A DNA stretch of 64,000 bases. Source: Anaerolineales bacterium (GTDB lineage: Bacteria > Chloroflexota > Anaerolineae > Anaerolineales > Villigracilaceae). How positions within the stretch are numbered: position 1 is the first letter of the stretch; every line of letters begins with the position of its first letter. The notes beneath the pieces were generated by a model, which was not told the origin of the DNA, did no database searches, and worked only from the letters and a program-made list of their open reading frames with translations. Shown piece by piece: positions 1-9,869 of this stretch. Location of the stretch: assembly GCA_014379595.1 (NCBI GenBank), contig JACMLM010000067.1, forward strand, positions 1-64,000, read 5' to 3'. The translations under genes were made by a program, and so were the position numbers.

Positions 1-1190
1 ATTTTAGTCACGACACCAGCGCCGACGGTGAGACCGCCTTCACGGATGGCGAACTTGGAACCCTGCTCAAGCGCAACAGGCACGATCAACTCAACTGTCA
101 GGTTCACATTGTCACCTGGCATCACCATCTCCACACCTTCAGGCAAGGTGATGTCACCTGTCACATCCATCGTGCGCAGGTAGAACTGCGGTCGATAGCC
201 ACTGAAGAATGCCTTGTGGCGTCCACCCTCTTCCTTCCTCAACACATACACTTCCGCTAAAAACTTCTTGTGCGGGGTGATAGACTTCGGCTTGGCCAAT
301 ACTTGTCCACGCTCCACATCTTCACGTTCGATGCCGCGCAGGAGCAAGCCAACGTTGTCACCAGCCATGCCTTCATCCAATTGCTTGTGGAACATCTCCA
401 CACCGGTCACAACTGAGTTCTTTGTGTCGCGCAATCCAACGATCTCGATCGGTTCGCCGATCTTGATGATACCGCGGTCAATACGTCCGGTTACAACCGT
501 ACCACGTCCCTTGATCGAGAATACATCTTCGACGGACATCATGAACGGTCTGTCTGTCTCACGTTTCGGTTCTGGAATGTATTCGTCCACGACACGCAGC
601 AATTCTTTGATCGGTGCATATTCAGGTGCGTTGGGATCGGTGCTGGTACTTTCCAAGGCAACCTTGGCAGAACCACGTACGATCGGGGTGGTGTCGCCGG
701 GGAAGCCCTGGCTGTTCAACAGTTCACGCAATTCGAGTTCAACCAGTTCAAGCAGTTCGGGGTCGTCCATCATGTCGACTTTGTTCAGGAAGACTACGAT
801 GGAAGGGACTTCCACTTGACGGGCAAGCAGAACGTGTTCGCGGGTCTGAGGCATCGGACCATCAGGGGCAGCGACCACGAGAATGGCTCCGTCCACCTGT
901 GCGGCACCGGTGATCATGTTCTTGATGTAGTCACGGTGACCGGGCATGTCGACGTGCGCATAATGGCGTTTGTCGGTTTGATATTCCACGTGGGCGATGT
1001 TGATCGTGATGCCGCGTGCTTTTTCTTCCGGGGCATTGTCGATCTGGTCGTATGCCTTGAAATCGGCCTGGCCGCTCAGCCCGGCTACTTTGGTGATGGC
1101 CGCGGTCAATGTCGTCTTGCCATGATCAATGTGGCCCATGGTCCCTACATTCAGATGCGGTTTATTGCGGTCAAATTTTGCCTTCGCCAT
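1..1190 (-). CDS. tuf: Elongation factor Tu, 3' end truncated by window start
   Basis: Reverse strand encodes [33 protein letters not shown]...; ATG complement at 1188-1190; runs off the left edge. Confidence 0.95.
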   Translation of the reverse strand, partial: MAKAKFDRNKPHLNVGTMGHIDHGKTTLTAAITKVAGLSGQADFKAYDQIDNAPEEKARGITINIAHVEYQTDKRHYAHVDMPGHRDYIKNMITGAAQVDGAILVVAAPDGPMPQTREHVLLARQVEVPSIVVFLNKVDMMDDPELLELVELELRELLNSQGFPGDTTPIVRGSAKVALESTSTDPNAPEYAPIKELLRVVDEYIPEPKRETDRPFMMSVEDVFSIKGRGTVVTGRIDRGIIKIGEPIEIVGLRDTKNSVVTGVEMFHKQLDEGMAGDNVGLLLRGIEREDVERGQVLAKPKSITPHKKFLAEVYVLRKEEGGRHKAFFSGYRPQFYLRTMDVTGDITLPEGVEMVMPGDNVNLTVELIVPVALEQGSKFAIREGGLTVGAGVVTK

Positions 1191-1239
1191 GTTATAAAAC
1201 TCCTTTGTTATATTAGACAAGAATGCTTTTCAGCAACTG

Positions 1240-1312
1240 AGCCCTCAACGAGACTTGAACTCGTGACCTCACCCTTACCAAGGGTGTGCTCTACCAACTG
1301 AGCTATGAGGGC
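1240..1312 (-). tRNA. tRNA-Thr (GGT anticodon)
   Basis: Minus strand GCCCTCATAGCTCAGTTGGTAGAGCACACCCTTGGTAAGGGTGAGGTCACGAGTTCAAGTCTCGTTGAGGGC; anticodon loop TTGGTAA; T-arm GTTCAAG. Confidence 0.93.
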
Positions 1313-1342
1313 TTAACGTGCTGACCGGAAAACCTCCGGTAG

Positions 1343-1425
1343 TGGGCGGTGAAGGATTCGAACCTCCGAAGTCTACTGACAACTGATTTACAGTCAGTCC
1401 CCTTTGGCCACTTGGGTAACCGCCC
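1343..1425 (-). tRNA. tRNA-Tyr (GTA anticodon), long variable arm
   Basis: Minus strand GGGCGGTTACCCAAGTGGCCAAAGGGGACTGACTGTAAATCAGTTGTCAGTAGACTTCGGAGGTTCGAATCCTTCACCGCCCA; loop CTGTAAA. Confidence 0.93.
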
Positions 1426-1481
1426 GAATAAATTGTATTTGCTGATCACCAACCGATTTATTTATCAATTAGCAGCCACAG

Positions 1482-1554
1482 AGCCGACGACGAGAATTGA
1501 ACTCGTAACCTCCCGCTTACAAGGCGGGTGCTCTGCCAATTGAGCTACGTCGGC
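1482..1554 (-). tRNA. tRNA-Thr (TGT anticodon)
   Basis: Minus strand GCCGACGTAGCTCAATTGGCAGAGCACCCGCCTTGTAAGCGGGAGGTTACGAGTTCAATTCTCGTCGTCGGC; loop CTTGTAA. Confidence 0.93.
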
Positions 1555-1646
1555 AAGTGATTAAGCAGGACGATTATACCAAAACAATGAGCATCGTCAA
1601 GATAATTGCACAATCATTAAAAAAATGAATGAAAGTAGATTGGCAC

Positions 1647-1675
1647 TTGACATTTGAATCCTTTCATTGTAATAT
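1647..1675 (+). promoter_or_regulatory. sigma70-type promoter TTGACA-17-TAATAT upstream of the ATPase gene
   Basis: TTGACA at 1647-1652, TAATAT at 1670-1675, spacer 17. Confidence 0.7.
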
Positions 1676-1693
1676 TAGAACAGTTGTTCTAAT
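1674..1693. promoter_or_regulatory. LexA/SOS-box-like palindrome ATTAGAACA-GT-TGTTCTAAT
   Basis: Perfect 9-bp arms containing GAACAGTTGTTC (GAAC-N4-GTTC type); overlaps the -10 end and abuts the ATG at 1694. Confidence 0.65.
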
Positions 1694-2479
1694 ATGGATA
1701 AAATCAATCAATTTTCCCTGATGATCGAAGCACTAACAGAACTTGCTGAAGAAGAGCAAGCGCATCACACTGCGCCCGCACCTGGTCTGCCTTCTTTAAG
1801 CACTGTCATCACTGAGGCATCCCCTCTTCCAAAAGAAGCACTCTTCCTTGGTCTTGCAGAAGATGGCTTACCTGTTCTTTTAAATCTTCATGACCCGGTT
1901 CCTGGCCCTATTCTTATCACCGGAGATCAAGCCAGTGGAAAAACAACTCTCTTACAAACAATAGCACAAGCTGTAGAACTACTTCACTCACCTTCAGGCG
2001 TTCAATATTGTGTGATCACTCAATACACAGATGAATGGACTACCTTTCAAAACAAGCAAAATAATGCTGGAATATATTCCACACAAGATAGCACATCACA
2101 AGAACTCTTACAATCCCTTGTCACATGGGCACATAACAACAAAGGTGATTCACAATCTGTATTAATAATCATCGATGACCTTGAAGCAGTGACAAAATTT
2201 GACGAACAAGCTCAACAAAACTTACGCTGGCTTCTCCTACGTGGACCTGCCCGACGCGTATGGCCGATTATCACACTCAATGCGAGTCGTGCAAAAAACA
2301 TGGAAGCATGGCTTGGCTCCTTCCGCACTCGCTTATTTGGTCGCATTCAGGATGTTCAAGATACAAACTTGATCACCGGCAACTCCAACCACACGCTAAG
2401 TGACTTAACAACAGGCTCACAATTCACCATGCGTGAAGGTAATAACTGGCTCAATTTTTGGGCTCCCGTGATCGATTAG
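1694..2479 (+). CDS. P-loop ATPase, FtsK/HerA-like
   Basis: Walker A GDQASGKTT, Walker B-like VLIIIDDLE in the supplied translation. Confidence 0.6.
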   Translation: MDKINQFSLMIEALTELAEEEQAHHTAPAPGLPSLSTVITEASPLPKEALFLGLAEDGLPVLLNLHDPVPGPILITGDQASGKTTLLQTIAQAVELLHSPSGVQYCVITQYTDEWTTFQNKQNNAGIYSTQDSTSQELLQSLVTWAHNNKGDSQSVLIIIDDLEAVTKFDEQAQQNLRWLLLRGPARRVWPIITLNASRAKNMEAWLGSFRTRLFGRIQDVQDTNLITGNSNHTLSDLTTGSQFTMREGNNWLNFWAPVID

Positions 2480-2495
2480 TGAAAGGGAAAATATT

Positions 2496-2732
2496 ATGCA
2501 CACTGGAATGTTATGGTTTGACAATGACCCCAAAACAACTTTGAGTGTTAAGATCCAGAAAGCAATGGATTATTACAGCAAAAAATTTGGGCGTATCCCA
2601 GATATCTGTCTCGTGCACCCCAGCATGTTAGATACTGGTCAAAAACAATTCGATATGGGAAAACTGACCATTCGCCCCTATCAACCCGTTATGCCCGGTC
2701 ACCTTTGGATTGGCGTTGAGGACCAAAAATAA
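2496..2732 (+). CDS. Small hypothetical protein, 78 aa
   Basis: ORF 16 bp downstream of the ATPase gene with AAAGGGAAA ribosome-binding-like sequence. Confidence 0.6.
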   Translation: MHTGMLWFDNDPKTTLSVKIQKAMDYYSKKFGRIPDICLVHPSMLDTGQKQFDMGKLTIRPYQPVMPGHLWIGVEDQK

Positions 2733-2792
2733 TTGAGAGGTAGTTAGGATCACAAGTCCTTCGCCATTCACTATATCTCAAATCGTCCTTAC

Positions 2793-2830
2793 GAACATCC
2801 CGCGGAACTGGCCCGCGGGATGTGTTCTTT
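2793..2830. terminator. Bidirectional terminator between convergent genes
   Basis: GAACATCCCGCGG...CCGCGGGATGTGTTC hairpin followed by TTT. Confidence 0.75.
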
Positions 2831-2833
2831 AAA

Positions 2834-3202
2834 CTATTCTCCAATACCTACTACAAACGCAATTGCCTGACTCTCCGTATGGCTCAAACTTACAGACCAG
2901 TTTGACAATCCTAATTTTTTCGCCATCTTTTCCCCTTCCCTATACAAATACAAATGCGGGGCATTATTCTCATCACCTATCACTTCAATATCAAGCCAGC
3001 TTATATCACCGATACCAGTGCCTAAAGCTTTAGCAGCTGCTTCTTTAGCTGCAAACCGCGCCGCCAACGATGCAACTCGTCCACCACATTCGCGTTGCTC
3101 TGCTTCCGTAAATATGCGCGCAATAAATTTATCACCGTGACGTTCAATTGCATCACGAATACGCTCGATCTCTATAAGGTCAACACCTGTGGAAAGTTTC
3201 AT
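2834..3202 (-). CDS. acpS: Holo-[acyl-carrier-protein] synthase
   Basis: STGVDLIEIERI, RFAAKEAAAKALGTGI, SLSHTESQAIAFV motifs. Confidence 0.93.
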   Translation of the reverse strand: MKLSTGVDLIEIERIRDAIERHGDKFIARIFTEAEQRECGGRVASLAARFAAKEAAAKALGTGIGDISWLDIEVIGDENNAPHLYLYREGEKMAKKLGLSNWSVSLSHTESQAIAFVVGIGE

Positions 3203-3211
3203 AAAAATAAT

Positions 3212-3272
3212 AGGTGACAGTCACTTTGAATAGGTTTAACTAAGCAAACAGCGAAACAAGTGACTGTCACCT
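3212..3272. repeat. Intergenic inverted repeat AGGTGACAGTCACTT...AAGTGACTGTCACCT
   Basis: 15-bp perfect arms (3212-3226, 3258-3272), 31-nt spacer. Confidence 0.8.
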
Positions 3273-3283
3273 TAGTTAATGGA

Positions 3284-4570
3284 TTATGGACCCGCCGTTG
3301 CGATCACCAAACGGTCAGGGGTAATATATTTTCGTGCAGTCTCCAAAACATCGCTGCGTGTTACTTTACGAACCATACCTTCATAGCGTTGATAATAATC
3401 TGCCCCAAGGTTATAACGCTCTATACTCAACATCGCGCTCGCAACGCCACTATTTGATTCCAACGAAAGCGGCAAGCGTCCAATGTAATTGGCCTGGCTG
3501 TCAGCAAGTTCTTCTTTTGTTACGCCACTCTTAATAAAGCGACGCAGTTCTTTTTCTATCAAGTCAATTGCCTTCTTTAAATTCTTTGGGTTCACACCAG
3601 CACTTACTTCCCATGTACCAGGTCCAATTCCCGCGCCCAAACTTGATGATGCATAATAAGCAAGCCCGGATTTCTCGCGCACTACATCACCAATCCGCCC
3701 CATCATACCGAATTGACCCAATACCGAGTTTCCCAAAGATGCAGATAAATATTCCGGGTCGTTGCGGCTTGGCCCCACCATGCCAATCACCAGGTCAGAT
3801 TGAGATTTGCCAGCCAGCGCATGATGTCGTTTGACAGTTTTCTTAAGCGGTTTATGCGGAGGTAAAGCATCGGCTCTTCCCTGACCTGGAACCTGCCACC
3901 CGCCCAAAACCTGACTCACCGCCTCAACAGCTTTCTTTGGCTCGATCGCACCCACAATTGCAATCACCATATCTCTCGGTCCAAAATATTGGCGATGAAA
4001 TTTTTCCATATCATCTCTCGTAATGGATTGGATCGTTTCCACATATCCATCACTAGGTCTACTATAGGGATGCCCGGCAAAAAGCATTTCATCAAATGCC
4101 ATCGCAGCCATATCCGATGTATCCTGCGCGCGGATTGCAAGACCCGTGAGCCATTGCGCTCTTAATTTTTCAACTTCATCTGGTGGAAAAGTTGGGGTTT
4201 GCAATGACTCAGAAAGCAACTTGAGCAAAAGCGGAAGGTCTTCCACGAGAGTACGACCGCCAAAACTTAAATTATGAACGCCTGAATCAAACCCCATGCT
4301 TGCACCGACAGATTCAAGTTCGTTATAGATCTCATCAAAATTACGTGTTTGTGTACCGCGCATCAAAGAAGATGACACAAAATCGGCGAGACCGAGTTTC
4401 GCATCGCTTTCAAAGATAGCGCCGGCAGGCAGGTATCCGCCCATGCTGATGGATGGACTATTAAAATTTGAACGGGCTAGAACAGTAATACCATTTGAAA
4501 GCACTACGCGATAAATATCTTCAGGACCCGGCAGAGATGGCTTCGAGGTCTTAATAATACGTTTCACCAT
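3284..4570 (-). CDS. M16 family metallopeptidase (likely non-catalytic partner)
   Basis: M16-like architecture; no HxxEH motif seen in the N-terminal part. Confidence 0.85.
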   Translation of the reverse strand: MVKRIIKTSKPSLPGPEDIYRVVLSNGITVLARSNFNSPSISMGGYLPAGAIFESDAKLGLADFVSSSLMRGTQTRNFDEIYNELESVGASMGFDSGVHNLSFGGRTLVEDLPLLLKLLSESLQTPTFPPDEVEKLRAQWLTGLAIRAQDTSDMAAMAFDEMLFAGHPYSRPSDGYVETIQSITRDDMEKFHRQYFGPRDMVIAIVGAIEPKKAVEAVSQVLGGWQVPGQGRADALPPHKPLKKTVKRHHALAGKSQSDLVIGMVGPSRNDPEYLSASLGNSVLGQFGMMGRIGDVVREKSGLAYYASSSLGAGIGPGTWEVSAGVNPKNLKKAIDLIEKELRRFIKSGVTKEELADSQANYIGRLPLSLESNSGVASAMLSIERYNLGADYYQRYEGMVRKVTRSDVLETARKYITPDRLVIATAGP

Positions 4571-5833
4571 TTATGCCTCCACCCCACTCGGAATGTACAT
4601 GCCGACCACGCGACTTTTTGATTGTAAATATTTCTGTGCGACACGCTGCACATCTTGGGGCGTGACCTTTGCAAGTTTATCTAAATATGTTGTGAACCAC
4701 TCATACGAGGAGAACATTTCCACATATCCCATCCAAAAGGCTTGATGGGTAATATTCTCGCTTCCATAAGCAAATACAGCACGTGCCTGTTTAACTGCGC
4801 GCGTGATTTCATCTTTGGATATTAAAACTTCCTGTAGTTTTTTGATCTCTTCATCCAATACAGCTATTGATTCTTCAGGTTTGCGTTTTGGGTGATTGGT
4901 GATGGTAATACGATAAAGATAAGGGTCAATTGTAGATTCAGACCAACCGGAAACATCCACTGCATATTCTTTATCTACCAATGCGCGGTAGAGCCGCGCT
5001 GTTTTATAGGAAAGTCCACTTGCGCCTGTTAGCAAGCTATCTACTACTTGCAGAGGAAAAAAATCGGGATGAGTAGCATTGGGAAAGCGATACGCCGCTT
5101 GAATAAAAGTCGTTTCACCTGGTCCTTCAACCGAAAGCCTTACTTCCCCTTTTTGTTCAGGCTCAACTCGTTTAAGCCGCAATGGAGTTGGCCCTTTTGG
5201 AATACGCTCAAATAATTCCTTGATGCGTTTCAACATTTCTTTTGTTTCAAAATCACCTGCAATCGTGAGCACAGCATTATTTGGAACATAATACATGCGA
5301 TAGTGTTGATAGAGATCGTCGCGTGTGATGGCATGCAGGTCAGTCATATCCCCAATGATCTCATGATGATAGGGATGCACTCGAAAAGCTGATTGTTGAA
5401 CAGCCTCGCCCAATCTGAACATTGGCTCATTCTCATGCCCTTCGCGCTCAGAAATAATGACTGTGCGTTCAGAAGCAACTTCCTTTTCATTGTATATGCT
5501 GTTCTTCATGCGATCTGATTCGAGACGCAGAGCCAAATCAATTTTATCGGCTGGCATGGTTTCATAATAGCGCGTTGAATCATGCGAAGTGGATGCATTC
5601 CAACGCCCACCTTCGCGCGAGATTGCCTTATCTAAAATATTTGCAGGGAATTTTTTTGTCCCTTTGAATTGCATGTGCTCGGTCCAGTGAGAGATACCTG
5701 TTTTCCCTGTTGGTTCATCTTTTGAACCCACTCGATACCATATCCATGAAGAGATGATCGGTGCTGTATGTATTTCTTTCAGCATGATCTTCATGCCATT
5801 CTTAAGGGTGACTTGCGTGATCTTATTTGCCAT
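4571..5833 (-). CDS. M16 family zinc metallopeptidase (catalytic)
   Basis: GISHWTEHMQFKGTKKFPAN (HWTEH = HxxEH), SFTLY-like C-terminal half. Confidence 0.9.
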   Translation of the reverse strand: MANKITQVTLKNGMKIMLKEIHTAPIISSWIWYRVGSKDEPTGKTGISHWTEHMQFKGTKKFPANILDKAISREGGRWNASTSHDSTRYYETMPADKIDLALRLESDRMKNSIYNEKEVASERTVIISEREGHENEPMFRLGEAVQQSAFRVHPYHHEIIGDMTDLHAITRDDLYQHYRMYYVPNNAVLTIAGDFETKEMLKRIKELFERIPKGPTPLRLKRVEPEQKGEVRLSVEGPGETTFIQAAYRFPNATHPDFFPLQVVDSLLTGASGLSYKTARLYRALVDKEYAVDVSGWSESTIDPYLYRITITNHPKRKPEESIAVLDEEIKKLQEVLISKDEITRAVKQARAVFAYGSENITHQAFWMGYVEMFSSYEWFTTYLDKLAKVTPQDVQRVAQKYLQSKSRVVGMYIPSGVEA

Positions 5834-5859
5834 TCGGCTCCAAATATTTATTGTTTACA

Positions 5860-6003
5860 AACTCATATCATGAGCACCCAATCATGATGCCCTCCCGAAG
5901 GACATCGGGACGATGTGAGCAAAGCGACACTTGCGCCGTACGCCGTGCGGTGAGGCCGTCTACGATAGCTCTAGAGATTCTTCGCTATCGCTCAGAATGA
6001 CAT
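5860..6003. repeat. Intergenic element containing GAGATTCTTCGCTATCGCTCAGAATGACA
   Basis: Reads on the minus strand as TGTCATTCTGAGCGATAGCGAAGAATCTC...; dispersed intergenic repeat style sequence, non-coding. Confidence 0.5.
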
Positions 6004-6016
6004 TGTGTGAGATGAA

Positions 6017-6823
6017 TTACTTACAAACTGGCAGCCCATCCAAATTGACAGCATTGGGGCTGATCATACAGTAGAAGGGCTTAACCACTTCCTGTAAACC
6101 AGAAAAGGGTTCATGCAATTGAGTTTGATTTAATGGAATATCCACAGCTACATTCAATACAACAGGCACTGTGGTATCCACAGGAACGCTCAAGTTTAGC
6201 ACAACAGGTAGTATAGTTCCTTGAGGCAATACAATGGTTGTTAACGCTCTTGTTATATTCAGGCCGCCTGTATTCACAGTGACCAATGCATTATTAATGG
6301 TCACATCCTCGCTTAAGATCACATTCGTTTGCTGATTAAGCTGAAGATCGAACTTCACAGGGATGGTGGTTTGAACAGGGATCGTGGATGTAATATGGGC
6401 ACGATCCATTTTTTCAAAGTTGGTATACAAACCGCCAAGTAAATTATTCCCCAAGTCCAACACACTCCCCATGTTCAATCTTTTCATGTTGAGCAAGAGA
6501 GCCAGCAATACAATGAGAACGACAACATTCACCGTCATTGAAATGATACTGGCAATTGTCCAGAACGGAGGGCCGAAACTCATCCCTTTCAGTGAAGGAG
6601 CAGCCTTTTTGGGCGAAGCAGGCTTGGGCTGAGTCTGAGGCGGTGATTTTTTTACCATAGGCACAGTGGAAGTAGACAGATTCTTTTTATCATCTACCTG
6701 TTGAGGAAGAAAAGATGCAACACCTCCATCTTTTCTTGGAAGACGCGCTACAGGAGATGCTTTTTCACCTCCCAAAAGGTTTCGCATTTTCCCGGCGGGG
6801 TCAGTATTAGATTCTTCAGTCAT
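6017..6823 (-). CDS. Hypothetical membrane protein, Pro/Lys-rich N-terminus plus one TM helix
   Basis: Single hydrophobic segment IASIISMTVNVVVLIVLLALLL; no recognised domain. Confidence 0.7.
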   Translation of the reverse strand: MTEESNTDPAGKMRNLLGGEKASPVARLPRKDGGVASFLPQQVDDKKNLSTSTVPMVKKSPPQTQPKPASPKKAAPSLKGMSFGPPFWTIASIISMTVNVVVLIVLLALLLNMKRLNMGSVLDLGNNLLGGLYTNFEKMDRAHITSTIPVQTTIPVKFDLQLNQQTNVILSEDVTINNALVTVNTGGLNITRALTTIVLPQGTILPVVLNLSVPVDTTVPVVLNVAVDIPLNQTQLHEPFSGLQEVVKPFYCMISPNAVNLDGLPVCK

Positions 6824-6942
6824 GTCGCCTCCTTGTTTTGTAACGATAACCCAATCTTAGCATAGGATGAGGTTGCTTGTACAAGTAAATTTTTTCAAAT
6901 ATAATCACGTAGCTTTGTTCAACATTGAGGAGGAACGCTCAA

Positions 6943-8253
6943 GTGGAAAATAAATACTTTGTGGCTGTGATCGGTGCAGGGCCAGCGGGATTATTTGCAG
7001 CACGCGAACTCGCAAATATGGGCGCACAGGTTGCATTATTTAATCGTGATATCAAAGCAGGTGGACTTGCAGAATATGGCATTTATCTTGTTAAACATAC
7101 AATGAAGGAGGGGCTTCGCAAACAGTTTCGTCAAGCTCTCGATCTGCCCAATATTGATTATTATGGCAATATCACAATTGGCAATCAAGGTGACATCACT
7201 CTGGATGAAATACGTGCCCTTGGTTTTGATGCAGTGTTGGTCGCTGCAGGTGCACAGGGCACTAAATCACTTGGTTTGCCGGGCGAAGAACTTGAAGGGG
7301 TATATCATGCAAAAGATCTTGTCTATTCTTATAATAAGCTGCCGCCATTCAGTCAACGAAAATTTGTTTTGGGAAAACGCTGTGCCATCATTGGGGCTGG
7401 TAATGTAATGGTGGATATTGCACGTTATCTGATCAACTTTCAAAAAGCGGAAGAAGTAATCTCTGTTGTTAGACGTGGACCTGCTGAAGTTAACTTCACT
7501 AAAGAAGAAATGAAACATCTGATCTCTTATTTGGATATGGACGAGTTTGATAAGGAAATGGAACGGGTAAAGCCAGCCTTGCAAGCGATCAATCAGGACC
7601 TGGAAACTGGTCGCCACAAAGTTTTAGATGCTCTCGCGAAAGCAGACCCCAAAACCGAAAACGCGAAGTTTCATTTTGATTTTCTTGCCTCTCCCACTGG
7701 AATGTTCGGCGAGAATGGTTCTCTTATAAAATTGGAAGTGGAAGATAACATTCTCACTGATAGAGATGGAAAGATCAGTGCGAAAGGTACAGGCGTTAAA
7801 CGCACGATTGACGTGGATACTGTCATCTTTGCGATCGGTGATAAGGTGGATGAATCCTTTGGCTTGCCGACAGAATGGAATGAGTTCGTAAAAAATAAAG
7901 AACCGCGCTTCCCTGTGGATCATCTTTCATTTGAATCACCCATTGAAGGTGTGTTTGTTGGCGGTTGGGCACGTAAAGCCAGTGAAGGTTTGGTGGGCTA
8001 TGCCCGCAAAGATGGGATAAGCGCCGCAAAAGCCGTCACACAATATTTGCAGACAAAGCAACCTGCCAATGTAAACGCAGAAGCGGTCACTGCAAAGATG
8101 AAGAGTCTCAATAAACCTATCGTCACGAAAGAAGATATCAAAAAGCTTGAAGCTATTGAAGCAGAAGAAGCCCAAAAACGCGGGCTTGAAGAATTCAAGT
8201 ATGCAAGCAATGAAGAGATGCTGCAAGCGATGGGGCTGACACAAACAGCATAA
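6943..8253 (+). CDS. FAD/NAD(P)-dependent oxidoreductase (glutamate synthase small-subunit / ferredoxin-NADP reductase-like)
   Basis: VIGAGPAGLFAARELA, CAIIGAGNVMVDIAR; GTG start at 6943 preceded by GAGGAGG (track start 6925 lies on the SD). Confidence 0.88.
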   Translation: MENKYFVAVIGAGPAGLFAARELANMGAQVALFNRDIKAGGLAEYGIYLVKHTMKEGLRKQFRQALDLPNIDYYGNITIGNQGDITLDEIRALGFDAVLVAAGAQGTKSLGLPGEELEGVYHAKDLVYSYNKLPPFSQRKFVLGKRCAIIGAGNVMVDIARYLINFQKAEEVISVVRRGPAEVNFTKEEMKHLISYLDMDEFDKEMERVKPALQAINQDLETGRHKVLDALAKADPKTENAKFHFDFLASPTGMFGENGSLIKLEVEDNILTDRDGKISAKGTGVKRTIDVDTVIFAIGDKVDESFGLPTEWNEFVKNKEPRFPVDHLSFESPIEGVFVGGWARKASEGLVGYARKDGISAAKAVTQYLQTKQPANVNAEAVTAKMKSLNKPIVTKEDIKKLEAIEAEEAQKRGLEEFKYASNEEMLQAMGLTQTA

Positions 8254-8262
8254 AGCTGAAAC

Positions 8263-8296
8263 AAAAACACCGAGTTCAAATGAACTCGGTGTTTTT
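8263..8296. terminator. Bidirectional terminator
   Basis: AAAAACACCGAGTTCAAATGAACTCGGTGTTTTT. Confidence 0.85.
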
Positions 8297-8326
8297 GTAT
8301 GAAACTTTCAATATAGGTATTGCTTT

Positions 8327-9094
8327 TCACGCCCGTTTTTTATACACCCGCATCGCAAAAACATAAGCCACGAGCATAATCCCGAAGCACCATGCAAGCG
8401 CAATCCAGATATCATTACCGACAGGCTGCCCCGCGAGCAGAGAACGTATCGCATCGACAATGAAGGTGACCGGCTGGTTTTCGGCAAAGGCGCGAACTAC
8501 CGAGGGCATCGACTCAGTCGGCACAAATGCCGAGCTGATAAACGGCAGGAAGATAATCGGATAGGAAAAGGCGCCTACACCATCCACCGATGTTGCGGAC
8601 AGTCCAGCAATCACCGCGATCCATGTCAATGCCAGCGTAAACAGCGCGAGTATACCGGCCACGGCAAGCCATGAGAGTACCCCCGCTGACGAGCGGAAGC
8701 CCATAAGGAGCGCTACGAGAATAATGACAACAACCGAAATCGCATTGGATACCAGTGAGGTCAGCACATGCCCCCAGAGTGGGGCCGAACGCGCAATTGG
8801 CATGGAGTGGAACCGTTCGAAGATGCCACTTTGCATATCCATAAACAGACGATAAGCCGTATAGGCGATACCGCTTGCAATCGTAATCAGCAGGATGCCA
8901 GGCAGCAGGTAATTCACATAGTTATCTGTGCCGGTTTGAATGGCACCGCCGAACACATAGACGAACAGCAGCATCATCGCGATCGGAGTGATGGTGACCG
9001 TGATGATGGTGTCCATGCTGCGGAAAATATGACGCATGGAACGCCCAAGCAGGACGCTCATGTCACTGAAAAAATAGTTCTTTGTAGTTTCCAT
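8327..9094 (-). CDS. ABC-2 type drug/multidrug exporter permease
   Basis: ABC2_membrane-like six-TM protein directly downstream of the ATPase gene. Confidence 0.88.
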   Translation of the reverse strand: METTKNYFFSDMSVLLGRSMRHIFRSMDTIITVTITPIAMMLLFVYVFGGAIQTGTDNYVNYLLPGILLITIASGIAYTAYRLFMDMQSGIFERFHSMPIARSAPLWGHVLTSLVSNAISVVVIILVALLMGFRSSAGVLSWLAVAGILALFTLALTWIAVIAGLSATSVDGVGAFSYPIIFLPFISSAFVPTESMPSVVRAFAENQPVTFIVDAIRSLLAGQPVGNDIWIALAWCFGIMLVAYVFAMRVYKKRA

Positions 9095-9856
9095 TTATTT
9101 TTCCTCTTTCTTGCCGATGATTGCGAGGAATATATCCTCCAAGCTCGGCTGTTTTTCAATATATTCCACCTTTGCGGGTGGGAACAGCTTTTTCAGGTCT
9201 GAGAGTGTGCCATTGGCGATAATTTTCCCTTCATGCAGAATGGCAATTCTGTCGGCGAGCTGTTCAGCCTCGTCCAAATACTGTGTCGTCAAAAGTACCG
9301 TCGTGCCATTGGCAGCAAGCTCTTTGACAGTCTTCCAAACCTCGATGCGCGCTTCGGGGTCAAGCCCGTTCGTCGGTTCGTCGAGGAAAATGACCTTCGG
9401 TTTTCCTATCAGGCTCATGGCGATGTCGAGTCTGCGGCGCACACCGCCCGAATAGGTGGCAACGGCACGGTCGGCGGCATCGGTCAGGCTGCAGCGATTC
9501 AGTAGATCATCCGCGTCCTGATGCGGATTTTCGAGGTGCCGCAGCCGGGCGATCATGATCAAATTTTCGCGCCCGGTCAAGATCTCATCTACAGCGGCAA
9601 ATTGCCCGGTCAGGCTGATCGACTGCCGCACATCGTCGGGCTTCGCCGCAACATCGAAACCGTTTACGGCGGCAGTTCCGCTATCCTGTTTGAGCAGCGT
9701 GGTGAGGATTTTTACAATCGTTGTCTTGCCGGCACCGTTGGAGCCGAGCAGGGCGAAAATACTGCCCTTTTCCACTTCAAAATCCACGCCATTCAGGACA
9801 TGAAGTTGTTTGTAGGATTTTTGCAGGCCTTGCACTTGAATTGAATTGTTTAGCAT
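9095..9856 (-). CDS. ABC exporter ATP-binding protein (daunorubicin-resistance type)
   Basis: LLGSNGAGKTTIVKIL, YSGGVRRRLDIAMSLIGKPKVIFLDEPTNGLDP; SD before ATG at 9856. Confidence 0.9.
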   Translation of the reverse strand: MLNNSIQVQGLQKSYKQLHVLNGVDFEVEKGSIFALLGSNGAGKTTIVKILTTLLKQDSGTAAVNGFDVAAKPDDVRQSISLTGQFAAVDEILTGRENLIMIARLRHLENPHQDADDLLNRCSLTDAADRAVATYSGGVRRRLDIAMSLIGKPKVIFLDEPTNGLDPEARIEVWKTVKELAANGTTVLLTTQYLDEAEQLADRIAILHEGKIIANGTLSDLKKLFPPAKVEYIEKQPSLEDIFLAIIGKKEEK

Positions 9857-9869
9857 ATTATTCTTCTCC

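Noticed and set aside
214-1301. Plus-strand ORFs 214-819, 614-913, 816-1301
   Set aside because: Antisense shadow ORFs over tuf and tRNA-Thr; the reverse strand is clearly EF-Tu.
1349-1543. ORF 1349-1543 (+)
   Set aside because: Lies across the antisense of tRNA-Tyr and tRNA-Thr(TGT).
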